The translations under genes were made by a program, and so were the position numbers. The notes under the pieces were generated by a model. The model did no database searches. It saw only the letters and a list, made by a program, of their open reading frames with translations, and was not told where the DNA came from. Below are positions 17,017 through 25,022 of a stretch of 64,000 bases of DNA, piece by piece. Numbering within the stretch: the first letter of the stretch is position 1; each line of letters begins with the position of its first letter. Source of the stretch: Agromyces intestinalis (GTDB lineage: Bacteria; Actinomycetota; Actinomycetes; Actinomycetales; Microbacteriaceae); the NCBI RefSeq assembly GCF_008365295.1, contig NZ_CP043505.1:124001-188000 (forward strand), read 5' to 3'.

Positions 17017-18504
17017 CTATCGGCGCGGCACCAAGCCCTGGATGATGCGCGCCAGCTCTGCGACCGCCTCATCGACGAGCGGGTCGGCGAGATTGCCGTA
17101 ACTGAGTACGAGCGCCTCTGGTCGCGGCGTCTCCGAGGCGCGGTACCACGCGGCATCCGAAACCTCGACGCCCGCCGCCGCGGCCGCCGTGACGACCGAT
17201 GCCGCAGTCATGCCGGACGGCAGCGCGAGTACGGCGTGCATGCCGGCCTCGATGCCGGTCAGCCTGGCGCCGGGGAGCTCGCGCGCAACCGCCGCCGCGA
17301 GCGTGGCACGGCGCCGGCCGAGGCGAATGCGACTCGCACGCAGGTGCCGCGCGAAGTCGCCGCCCTCGACGAACTCGGCGAAGGCCAGCTGGTCGAGCGT
17401 CGACGGCCGGGATGATGTCGGCGGAAGCGCGGCCTGCAGCCACTCCGGTACGACCGCCCAACCGATGCCGAACGCCGGTGAGACGCTCTTGCTGAGAGAG
17501 CCGAGCAGCACCGTGCGCTCGGGCGCGTGCCGTTGCAGCGCCGCGATCGGCCGTCGATCGTAGCGGAACTCGGCGTCGTAGTCATCCTCGATCAGCACGG
17601 CGTCCTGCTCCCGCGCCCACCGCGCGAGGGCTTCGCGCCGCCCGGGCGAGAGCGCCGCACCGAGCGGAAACTGATGTGCCGGCGTCACGAGGGCCACTCG
17701 CGCACCCGTGCGGTGCGCGGTATCCACGAGCGCGTCGACGTCGACCCCGTCGTCGTCGACCGGTACCGGCACCGGCGCGAGGCCATGCTGGGCGGCGATC
17801 GTACGCAGCGCCGACCAGCTCGGGTCCTCGACGAGCAGGTGGGTGTGCCCCAGCGTTCGCAGTGCCGCCGCCACCCGGTCCACCGCGTCGCGCGTGCTGG
17901 CTGTGACCACAACCTCGGCCGGGCCTGTGAGCGCATTGCGCGAGGCGACGAGGTGGGCCGCGACCGCGGCGCGGGCACGTGGATTTCCGTTTCGAGGCGA
18001 TTCGGTGAGTTCGGCGTCAGGCAGCACGGCCAGGGCTCGGCGCATGGCCGCGATCCACCGATCGCGGGGCGCGAACCGGAGATCGGGTTTCCCGGCTCCG
18101 AGGTCGAAGCGTGCCGGAGCCGGCCTGGAGGTCGCCATGTCGACCGCGCCCCCGCCGACGTCGGCGCGCCGATCACCTCGACCCGATTGCGGCGGGAGTG
18201 CCTGCGCGAGCGGAGAGGCTTTGGGCGGCGGAACACGCGTGCCTGCGCCCACGCGCGCTTCGAGCACGCCCTCGGCCACGAGTTGCCCGTAGGCCTCGGT
18301 GACCACCCAGCGGGATATGCCGAGTCGTGCTGCGAGCAGCCGGGAAGGCGGCAGTACGGAGCCTGGCGCGAGACGGCCATCTCCGATCGCGGCACGCAAC
18401 GCCCGTTCCATGCGATCTCGGAGCCGCCCGGCCTCGGCATCGAGATCGAGCAGCACCTCCCACGCGAGGGCGGTATTCCCCAGATTGGCCTGGTCAGAAG
18501 ACAT
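17017..18504 (-). CDS. MocR/PdxR-type GntR-aminotransferase regulator
   Basis: The product has 495 residues. The N-terminal GntR winged helix spans about 20-90 (RLRDRMERALRAAIGDGRL, LPPSRLLAARLGISRWVV). An aminotransferase-like fold of class I follows, with VTPAHQFPLGAALSPGRR, IEDDYDAEFRYDRRP and the PLP lysine Lys339 in GSLSKSVSPAFGIGW. MocR proteins are PLP-dependent activators, often of vitamin B6 or amino-acid genes. The divergent aldo/keto reductase (pyridoxal reductases belong to that superfamily) may be the target. The stop lies 31 bp beyond the GNAT fragment. Confidence 0.9.
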   Translation of the reverse strand: MSSDQANLGNTALAWEVLLDLDAEAGRLRDRMERALRAAIGDGRLAPGSVLPPSRLLAARLGISRWVVTEAYGQLVAEGVLEARVGAGTRVPPPKASPLAQALPPQSGRGDRRADVGGGAVDMATSRPAPARFDLGAGKPDLRFAPRDRWIAAMRRALAVLPDAELTESPRNGNPRARAAVAAHLVASRNALTGPAEVVVTASTRDAVDRVAAALRTLGHTHLLVEDPSWSALRTIAAQHGLAPVPVPVDDDGVDVDALVDTAHRTGARVALVTPAHQFPLGAALSPGRREALARWAREQDAVLIEDDYDAEFRYDRRPIAALQRHAPERTVLLGSLSKSVSPAFGIGWAVVPEWLQAALPPTSSRPSTLDQLAFAEFVEGGDFARHLRASRIRLGRRRATLAAAVARELPGARLTGIEAGMHAVLALPSGMTAASVVTAAAAAGVEVSDAAWYRASETPRPEALVLSYGNLADPLVDEAVAELARIIQGLVPRR

Positions 18505-18530
18505 GAAGTTGGATTGTAGTGCCGGACCTA

Positions 18531-18555
18531 TGGATGCCTACCGTTGAAGCATCCA
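18531..18555. promoter_or_regulatory. Inverted repeat in the MocR/aldo-keto reductase gap
   Basis: tggatgc at 18531-18537 and gcatcca at 18549-18555 form a perfect 7-bp inverted repeat with 11 bp between. It lies in the 75-bp divergent gap, upstream of the reductase's caggag ribosome site, and is a plausible MocR-type operator. Confidence 0.45.
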
Positions 18556-18579
18556 CTCGTCTCGACAGGAGTTCCACCT

Positions 18580-19593
18580 ATGCGCTACCGCACCATCGGC
18601 AACGGCCGGACCGCCTTCGACGTGTCCACGATCTGCCTCGGCACGATGTGGTTCGGCACTCGCACGCCCGAGCCGACCGCGTTCGCCATCCTCGACCGCT
18701 TCGTCGACGCCGGCGGCACGTTCCTCGACACGGCGAACAACTACAACGCGTGGGGTGAGGGCTATGGCCGCGACTCCGAGGACGTGATCGGCCGCTGGCT
18801 CGCGAGCCGTCCCGGCGTGCGCGATCGGGTGCGCATCGCAACCAAGCTCGGTGCGGCGAAGCGCGACCCGAAGCTCCCGCTCTCGAGCACGCCCCCGACG
18901 AACTTCCAGGGCCTCAGTGCCCGTGTGATCGACGCTGAGGCCCGCCTGAGCCTGCGGCACCTCGGCGTCGAGCACCTCGACGTGCTCTACGGGCACGTCG
19001 ACGACCGCGACACCCCGCTCGCCGAAACGGTCGGCGCGTTCGGCGCACTGCAGGACGAGGGCGTCGTCGGCATCACGGGTATCTCGAACGTCGCTGTTTG
19101 GCGTGTCGTCGAGGCCCGCGAGGAGGCCGTTCGGCAGGGTATCGCTCCCTATGGACTCGTGCAGCAGCAGTACAGCTATGTGCACCCGGAACAGGGACGG
19201 CTCAACTTCGCGACGCCTGAGCTCCTCGACTACGCGGCATCCACTGGCGTCGACGGCCGCCCGCCGCTGACCGTAGTGGCATACTCTCCACTGCACCAGG
19301 GCGCGCTCGTGAACCCCGCGAAGTCGCTCTGGGGCGGCACCAATCACCCGACCTCGCACGAGCGACTCGACCGCCTGCGCGGGATCGCGGCAGAGCTGGA
19401 TGTCACACCCAACCAGCTCGCGCTCGCCTGGATGCTCGGCGGTGAGACGCCTGTCGTGCCGATCGTCGGAGCTTCGAGCGTCGCTCAGCTGGAGGAAGCG
19501 CTCGGCGCGGCCGAACTCGACCTCGACCCGGAGGTACGCACCCGCCTTGACTCGGAGTGGGCAGCCCTGCACACCGCGCCGGTTGCGGCCTGA
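18580..19593 (+). CDS. Aldo/keto reductase
   Basis: The predicted 337-residue enzyme has an aldo/keto reductase barrel. The catalytic tetrad is visible as Asp and Tyr in FLDTANNYNAWGEG, Lys in RIATKLG and His in LYGHVDD. SLRHLGVEHLDVLYGHVDDRD is typical of the family, and the C-terminal NADPH site is PVVPIVGASSVAQLEEAL. The start at ATG 18580 follows gacaggagttccacct. It is divergent from the MocR regulator. A pyridoxal or small-aldehyde substrate is possible given that neighbour, but not shown. Confidence 0.9.
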   Translation: MRYRTIGNGRTAFDVSTICLGTMWFGTRTPEPTAFAILDRFVDAGGTFLDTANNYNAWGEGYGRDSEDVIGRWLASRPGVRDRVRIATKLGAAKRDPKLPLSSTPPTNFQGLSARVIDAEARLSLRHLGVEHLDVLYGHVDDRDTPLAETVGAFGALQDEGVVGITGISNVAVWRVVEAREEAVRQGIAPYGLVQQQYSYVHPEQGRLNFATPELLDYAASTGVDGRPPLTVVAYSPLHQGALVNPAKSLWGGTNHPTSHERLDRLRGIAAELDVTPNQLALAWMLGGETPVVPIVGASSVAQLEEALGAAELDLDPEVRTRLDSEWAALHTAPVAA

Positions 19594-19675
19594 GCCCAGG
19601 ACATCCGTCGGATCGCGGGCGAGTGGTCCAGCATGGTCGTTCAGTCGGCCACGAGGAATGCGATCCCTGTCGCCG

Positions 19676-21262
19676 TTACTCCCGCACGGGACGGCGCGCG
19701 ATCAGCGCGTTGTCCCTCGGGTGGCGCAGGCCGGGTGCCGTCGCGGGGGTGAGCTCCCCGAGCGGCCTTCTCGCGATCGTTCCGGTGACGGTGCTCTCGC
19801 CGCTGACCACCCACGTGCCGCCCACGTTCAGGACGCGCGGGTAGAGCGTCTCACGCTTGGTGCGGGCGGCGGCCTTGGCGGTGCCCTTCGCCTGCTTCTC
19901 CTCGGCGATGAGCTTCCTCGCTCGGGCGACGTGCAGGTTGTACTTGGCACACAGGGCATTCATGAACGCGCTCTTCGGCAGGGGCGTCGGGTAGCCGTGG
20001 CCTTGGAAGAGCAGGCCGCTCTTGCCGGAACTCACGACGACAGCGTTCTCGAGCTTCCACACGTCGGGGTCGCCCTTCGTGAGAGGGTCGTAGGTCGGGT
20101 CGTTGTAGAAGACGACGTGGTCGCCGATCACGAGCTCGGACTCGCTCGCCAGCGTGACCTTGCTCAGCGGCTGCGTCGTCACGACGTTCTTGCCGTCCGA
20201 GATGCTCGTGCTCTTGGCCAGGTCGGCGAAGCCGTCGTACTTGAGCACCGGGACGATGTTGCCCATCCTGACGTTGCTATTGAACATCTCCACGCCGATC
20301 GTCTCGGCCCACGCTCGGAACTCGATCACGCTGATCAGGTAGTCGCAGTGGATGAGCGTGCGGGCCTTCGGATCGGTCTGCGGCGTGAACAGCGCGGTGA
20401 TCGCCTGGTAGGCGTTCCGCTTGCCCCGGTCGGACAGCTCGAAGTAGTAAGCGTCGCCGCCCTTGTTCGGCCCCCACAAGCCCTCGGCCGCGTTGTTCAC
20501 CTTTGCCGCGACGCCCTCGGTGCCGTCCCCCTTGCGGTTCGGGTAGCTGAAGCCCTTGGCCAGTCCCTTCTCGGTGCCCGCCTGCGTGTACTGCATGTAG
20601 ATCGAGACGAGGACGCGCTGCTTGACATCGTCCACGAAGGGCCGAGTCGAGCCATAGCCCATCTCCTTCGCGGCCATCTGGCCGACGGTCTTCCGGATGA
20701 GATCGGTTCGGCCCTCCGAGGTGAGCGGCAGCTCCTCCGGCGGCGTCGCGATGAGCTCTGACAGCTCGCTCACCGCCAGCTCCTGCATCGCCGCGCTCTC
20801 CGACGCGGCGCCGAGGAAGCGCAGGATCGAGCCGATCTGGTCGGGCGGCCACGTTGAGAAGTCGGCCTTCTTGGCGTCGAGGAAGGTCCTCCACGCGGTC
20901 TTCGCGGTCTTCGCCTTGACGGTCTGCATGGCCATGACGAGGCGGGTCCCGCCGACGGCCATGCCGATCGCCTCGTCCCCCCGCACCTCGGCCTCGAGCG
21001 CCGCCAGCTCGGGGAGCAGGGAGTCCATGGCGTGGCCCTGGATGTCGGCGAGTTGCTTCTCCGGCGGGTCGGTGACCGGCGACTTCGTGGGCGGGGCCTT
21101 CCTGTCCCGCTGGACGTCCAGTAGCCCGGCGACGGCTGAGTTGCCAGCCGTGCGCTGGAGACGGATCCACGCGGCCGAGCGCGAGTCGGTGCCGACCTCG
21201 GTGGCAGTCGGTGTGCGTACCGATGCACGCTTCGTCGACCTTTCCCGCGCCGGAACACTCAC
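19676..21262 (-). CDS. eCIS-motif protein with Tgl-like (protein-glutamine gamma-glutamyltransferase) region
   Basis: This 528-residue protein begins with a disordered basic segment and the motif RLQRTAGNSAVAGLL (about 34-48), the short motif that precedes DUF4157 and related domains in extracellular contractile injection system proteins. The middle is helical. From about 260 on it resembles bacterial Tgl: LIHCDYLISVIEFRAWAETIG with Cys306, VWKLENAVVV with Glu405, and LLFQGHG with His422. These match the Cys-Glu(-His) arrangement known for that family by order and context, with longer spacing. No signal peptide is seen. It lies just outside the integrative element and no eCIS sheath genes are visible nearby. 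The assignment rests on motif reading only. Confidence 0.5.
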   Translation of the reverse strand: MSVPARERSTKRASVRTPTATEVGTDSRSAAWIRLQRTAGNSAVAGLLDVQRDRKAPPTKSPVTDPPEKQLADIQGHAMDSLLPELAALEAEVRGDEAIGMAVGGTRLVMAMQTVKAKTAKTAWRTFLDAKKADFSTWPPDQIGSILRFLGAASESAAMQELAVSELSELIATPPEELPLTSEGRTDLIRKTVGQMAAKEMGYGSTRPFVDDVKQRVLVSIYMQYTQAGTEKGLAKGFSYPNRKGDGTEGVAAKVNNAAEGLWGPNKGGDAYYFELSDRGKRNAYQAITALFTPQTDPKARTLIHCDYLISVIEFRAWAETIGVEMFNSNVRMGNIVPVLKYDGFADLAKSTSISDGKNVVTTQPLSKVTLASESELVIGDHVVFYNDPTYDPLTKGDPDVWKLENAVVVSSGKSGLLFQGHGYPTPLPKSAFMNALCAKYNLHVARARKLIAEEKQAKGTAKAAARTKRETLYPRVLNVGGTWVVSGESTVTGTIARRPLGELTPATAPGLRHPRDNALIARRPVRE

Positions 21263-21524
21263 GGTTTCGAGTCTGCCGGTTCCGTTCTCGTCAACGCAGG
21301 CCCGCCATGGGCAGCCCTTCTTGCCCGTTCGGGCAGAAGTGCGACGGACATGAGCCCGGGAGAAGCCACACTGCCGTCCACCGGGCCTGCGCAGCCGACC
21401 GCTCGTTCAGGCAAGTCAGCGCTCGTGTCCAGCTCGCCCGAGAGGCCGCGAGACTACCCCGAATGCTCGAGCGCGCGATCCACAGAACAACATGTGCGCC
21501 GAATAGGCGGCGAAATCTGCCGAG

Positions 21525-21560
21525 TAGGGCGGACGGGACTTGAACCCGTGACCGATGGAT
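21525..21560. repeat. attL: copy of the tRNA-Met 3' end
   Basis: The 36-bp sequence starts tagggcggacgggacttgaa and is identical to 48022-48057. Here it lacks the 5' half of the tRNA, so it is the displaced 3' end left by integration rather than a second tRNA gene. Confidence 0.9.
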
Positions 21561-21703
21561 CTGCCGGGGTTCGAGTCGTGGTCTCGATCGGAACCGGGAT
21601 GCCTCGTTCAATCTCGACGTGATCAGGAATTCCTTGCCGCGACGATCGCTGTCGAGGTTCGATGCTACCTGTTGATCTCGATCACTCTCGGCGCATCTTG
21701 AGT

Positions 21704-21724
21704 CAAAAGTGTTGGATAAACGTG
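21704..21724. repeat. 21-bp repeat at the left inner end of the element
   Basis: This 21-bp sequence (core aaaagtgttggataaacgtg) is identical to 47938-47958 and continues with partial similarity (atcaa). It lies 143 bp inside attL. The two copies are in the same orientation, one in each arm of the circular form, which fits integrase arm sites. Confidence 0.6.
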
Positions 21725-22087
21725 CGCGGATCAAGTCATCGGTCGGGTTCCCCCGCCCGGCCAGCCCTGCATCTGCCACGCCGCGTCGAGCTGGTGGTGG
21801 CCGTTCGTGCCGGTACTGTCTCCGGATGCCATTTCCGAGGCCACCAGTGCCGGTGCCGTCGACGATGATCCGAACCGCGCGCCCACGAGTTCGCGGATAC
21901 TTGCTGGGACGTGCCGTGAAGACGTTCCTTCCAAGGAATCATGTCTCCGGACACGCCGGGGGGACTCAGACCGTGGACACGTCCTTTTCAAGACACCGCC
22001 CTGGGGGCGGGTCGGTTCTACCAGGAGTCACACGACCGAGCCGTGGCCCAGCCTGTCAGCGGGCCGCAGGCCCGCCAGAAGCCATTA

Positions 22088-22378
22088 CAGCTCTACCCGC
22101 TCGTGAAGGAGCTCGCCGAGGACAGGAAGGTCCCTGTCTCGGTGACGTGCCGGGTGCTCAAGCTCGCCCGCCAGCCCTACTACCGGTGGCTGGCCGACCC
22201 GATCACCGACGCCGAGCTGGTCGAGGCGTACCGGGCGAACGCACTCTTCGACGCGCACCGCGATGACCCGGAGTTCGGGCACCGGCTGCTTGCCGACGAA
22301 GCCCGTGAGGCCGGGCAGGCGATGGCGGGCCGCACCGCGTGGCGGATCGCGTCGCCCTCCGGGTGGCCGGCATCAGTC
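22088..22378 (+). mobile_element. IS3-family transposase (OrfB) remnant
   Basis: About 97 residues match the N-terminal part of IS3-type OrfB: LYPLVKELAEDRKVPVSVTC, RVLKLARQPYYRWLADP, DPEFGHRLLADEA, GRTAWRIASPSGW. The following DDE catalytic core is missing and the frame runs into unrelated sequence. No OrfA and no terminal inverted repeats were recognised. It is a dead remnant near the left end of the element. Confidence 0.75.
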
Positions 22379-22530
22379 GGCCACGGATCGTGCCTAGCTT
22401 GCGTTCGAAAATCTGGCAAGTCCTGGGGATGAATCGACTCACCGTCGATGGGTGTTCTGAACGTCACTCACTGCCCTCGTGAATCGGATCGCTCGAGACA
22501 GAGCGCTCCAATTACGTTCCCCTGGCGGGC

Positions 22531-22809
22531 TCAGAAGCCCCAGAACGTCTGGTTGTCGATGTGGTGCTGGTTCGCGCCCTCGAGGTCAGTATTGATGTCC
22601 TGGATTTCCTGCTGCACCCGCTCCATCTCTGCTTCAAGGCTTGCCTGTCGCTCGGAGTCCCCGATGTCGAAGGCATCACCAATCTCTTGCTCCAGTTGCT
22701 CAGAGCGTTCCTCAGCTACGGCGAGTGCGTTCTCCAGCGTGAAGATTGCATCACCGCTCTCACGGAGGCTCGCTTCGGCTTCTTCAGGGGAGGCTTCGTA
22801 CTTGGGCAT
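22531..22809 (-). CDS. Small coiled-coil protein, unknown function
   Basis: A 92-residue acidic protein that is almost entirely helical. Residues 5-80 show heptad-like spacing (DAIFTLENALAVAEERSEQL, RQASLEAEMERVQQEIQDIN) typical of a coiled coil. The ATG at 22809 has no strong Shine-Dalgarno sequence. The gene is isolated between an IS3 remnant and a 318-bp gap. Such short coiled coils can be adaptors, but no partner can be named. Confidence 0.55.
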   Translation of the reverse strand: MPKYEASPEEAEASLRESGDAIFTLENALAVAEERSEQLEQEIGDAFDIGDSERQASLEAEMERVQQEIQDINTDLEGANQHHIDNQTFWGF

Positions 22810-23127
22810 GTGGACAGGGTAGCGCTCAAGATCGGCCCGTTTGGGCTACCCCGTCTATCGAAGCATGGGCGACGGTCGCGGATAGCGCTTGTGCCACGCT
22901 CCTGGAGGATTTGGCTGCACCGATTGGGGAAGCGCCCACAGCCGGAGCAGGTGACGGGCGGGCGAAGAGGCGAACGGCCGAGCCGACCTGACCTCCAAGC
23001 TATCCACAGTCGCCGTGCCACTAGTGAACTGCGTGATTCGGCGCGCGGAACACGCAACGATGGGGCGTAGGAGTGAAGTTGGATTTCAGACGCAGTCCAC
23101 GCTCGGGAGGGCAGGCTTTTTCGCACT
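22810..23127. other. Gap without a supported gene
   Basis: This stretch holds only short frames without family resemblance. It contains the upstream region of the 22531-22809 gene, and ggctttttcgcacttcactg close to the DUF1643 stop gives a short T-run on the opposite strand. Confidence 0.4.
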
Positions 23128-23784
23128 TCACTGCATAGGGATCCGCTGCTGGCCCCCGGCGACTACTCCGGGGGCCAGCAGCGTATTGGCGGCGGCGTGT
23201 GGTTCATGTCCGGGCAACGTCGCGGCACGGCCGGCTCTTCTCTTCGCTTTGGCCTCGGCTCGGGCCGTGACGATAGCGAGGTAGGGCACGACGTCGAAGG
23301 GTCGAAGCGGCCAGTCATAACCCGCGCGTGAGGGGTGGCGCGGGTGACCCGTCGCAGTCAGTTCGTCGATCGACATCCAGGTGCAGCCCGATAGCTCGGG
23401 CAAGGTGAGGATCCCAGCGAGCAGCGTGGGCAGGTAGGGCCGGGAGTCCATCAACTCGCCCCACGCAGCGAGGATCGTCAGCGGACGGCCGTTGATGAAC
23501 GCGGCGATGTGTCGCTCATTCTCGGCCTGCAGCGCGGGGTCGAGTACATCGTGCATACCCGTCGGATCGGTCGAACGTTGCGGATAGAGGTTGAGCATTA
23601 CCCAGCTATCGAAGTCGTTGCGCCTGGCGAACTCTGTCACTTTGGTGACCGTGAGGTCGAGATCACCAGGCGCTGCGGTACTCGGGTTCACACCGACGAC
23701 GATGAGCGGGTTCTCGCCCTCTGTGCCGAGCAGGAAGCGGGCGGAATTATCCAGGGTGTTCGCGTAGATCGACTCGGCTGTCAC
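23128..23784 (-). CDS. DUF1643 family protein
   Basis: The predicted 218-residue protein has the DUF1643 features: RFLLGTEGENPLIVVGVNPSTAAPGDLDLTV near the start, then DSWVMLNLYPQRSTDPTGMH and the C-terminal HPRHPSR segment followed by LRPFD. The GTG at 23784 is preferred because GAAGGAG lies 5 bp upstream; the ATG at 23811 would translate through that site. The first block resembles uracil-DNA-glycosylase-type motif A (GxNPS), but no activity is established for the family. The last 30 residues run through a strong hairpin (23146-23183), so the original stop may have been earlier. Confidence 0.75.
   Translation of the reverse strand: MTAESIYANTLDNSARFLLGTEGENPLIVVGVNPSTAAPGDLDLTVTKVTEFARRNDFDSWVMLNLYPQRSTDPTGMHDVLDPALQAENERHIAAFINGRPLTILAAWGELMDSRPYLPTLLAGILTLPELSGCTWMSIDELTATGHPRHPSRAGYDWPLRPFDVVPYLAIVTARAEAKAKRRAGRAATLPGHEPHAAANTLLAPGVVAGGQQRIPMQ
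23146..23183 (-). terminator. Strong hairpin inside the 3' end of the DUF1643 gene
   Basis: A perfect 15-bp stem (gctgctggcccccgg against ccgggggccagcagc) with an 8-nt loop. It would normally sit behind a stop codon, but here it lies within the reading frame, about 20 bp before the current stop. Confidence 0.6.
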
Positions 23785-23915
23785 AGCTGCTCCTTCGTTG
23801 GTCATGGTCACGGATTTGTAGCGGACGCTAGTCCCACCATCGCTGACAAATCGAACCGTGCAAAACGCGGCAACGGTCGACGACAGGCAGCCCGCTGACC
23901 CTCGCGTCTACGGGT

Positions 23916-24458
23916 TCACGCCCCGAGCTTCGACCGAGCCCTGTTGAACCCGTCGACGAACTCGGCACGTGTGTTCCCAAGGGGAAACGCGATCGGGCCG
24001 TCTTGCAGGAGCGGGAGGTCGGCGTCGCGGAGGGGACCCTCGAGCATCGGGTAAAGATCGGCCTTGATTACGACAACGCCGTCGGGCGAAAGTCTCGCTG
24101 CGCGGGACACGCACCCGGGAACGGCGTCGATCAGGGCACGCCGACGTGCTGCACCGCTGAGACCGTTGACCGGGTACGGTGCCAGATCGATCAAGAAGAA
24201 CCCTTCAGCCTGAAGGCGCTCCAGCCATGGGCGCTTCCCCGTTCGCTTCAGCTCATCCTTCGTGGTCCCAAAGATAGCCGCGACGACGCCACGGAAGAGG
24301 TTGTCAGCGCCAAGCCTGTCCGCGTAGAAGAATCGCCGATGAAGGAGGTCCCCGCCATCGTCGGGCGGGCTCTCGGCGATCATCAGCAGCCTGACATGTT
24401 GCGGCCTCCACCGCTCTCGTAGCTGTGAATACCAGGACTCCTCAACTTTCACGACCAC
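23916..24458 (-). CDS. Uracil-DNA-glycosylase-like protein of unknown function
   Basis: A 180-residue protein beginning with WRPQHVRLLMIAESPPDDGG, similar in position to motif A of UDG-fold proteins (GESP/GxxP). It continues with FLIDLAPYPVNGL and GVVVIKADLYPML, matching later core strands. Typical UDG catalytic motifs (GQDPY, HPSPLS) are not preserved, so glycosylase activity is doubtful. The start is GTG at 24458 or 24452; neither has a good Shine-Dalgarno sequence. It is next to the DUF1643 gene, which has a comparable N-terminal motif. Confidence 0.5.
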   Translation of the reverse strand: MVVKVEESWYSQLRERWRPQHVRLLMIAESPPDDGGDLLHRRFFYADRLGADNLFRGVVAAIFGTTKDELKRTGKRPWLERLQAEGFFLIDLAPYPVNGLSGAARRRALIDAVPGCVSRAARLSPDGVVVIKADLYPMLEGPLRDADLPLLQDGPIAFPLGNTRAEFVDGFNRARSKLGA

Positions 24459-25022
24459 GCGGGCACGGGTTCCGTCATCACGTGCGCGACTCTATCCCGG
24501 ACTATCAAGACCTTTGGAAACGGTCGGCTTGCGGTTGGGCGTTCAATCTAAAGCGGCCTGGATTTCGTTCTGATGGGAACGAAAGCCAGGCCGAATCATG
24601 CCGGGCCACACCGCACCGCGACCAGTGTCGCCGGGACGCCCGACCTGAGTCCGCGATGGGTGTGATCGCTTCGAGCAGGGTGTTGGTCGGCATCAGCCCG
24701 TGCAGCGCACGCTGAACGATCGCGAAGACGAATGCGAACATGCTGCGGCCCTCCCTGACCTAGCAACAAAGACGTTGGAGGGCGCCGGATGCTCCGGGCC
24801 TGTGACGTCACCGTATGTGGCATCGCCTTTGGAAGTTGCCCCTGCCCGCGCTCTAGAACGAGGGACCGACAATCGGTGTCGCCGGCGGGACGAACGGTCG
24901 ACCAGCGGATGCTTCGGCGGACTCGTCTGCGACCCGACGAGCGGCGATCAGCGCTGCGCGCCCGTGCTGCGTCGAGCTTCTGGAGGGTTATGCGGCTCCC
25001 TTATGCTCATGAACCTGGCCGA
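24459..25022. other. Gap with a possible small-gene remnant
   Basis: On the minus strand, 24664-24741 reads MFAFVFAIVQRALHGLMPTN, then TLLEAI. This resembles the start of short membrane proteins common on actinobacterial mobile elements; the similarity then stops, so it is at most a fragment. The rest shows no supported gene. Confidence 0.3.

Noticed and set aside
21525..21560. A possible second tRNA-Met gene
   Set aside because: Only the 3' half is present; the D arm and the 5' acceptor strand are missing. It is the attL copy.
21729..22266. Forward open frame overlapping the IS3 remnant
   Set aside because: It is another reading frame of the transposase remnant; the IS3 similarity is in the adjacent frame.
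24505..24823. Two overlapping small minus-strand frames
   Set aside because: Only about 26 residues of one look like a known type of small membrane protein; the remainder has no coding character, so no gene was called.
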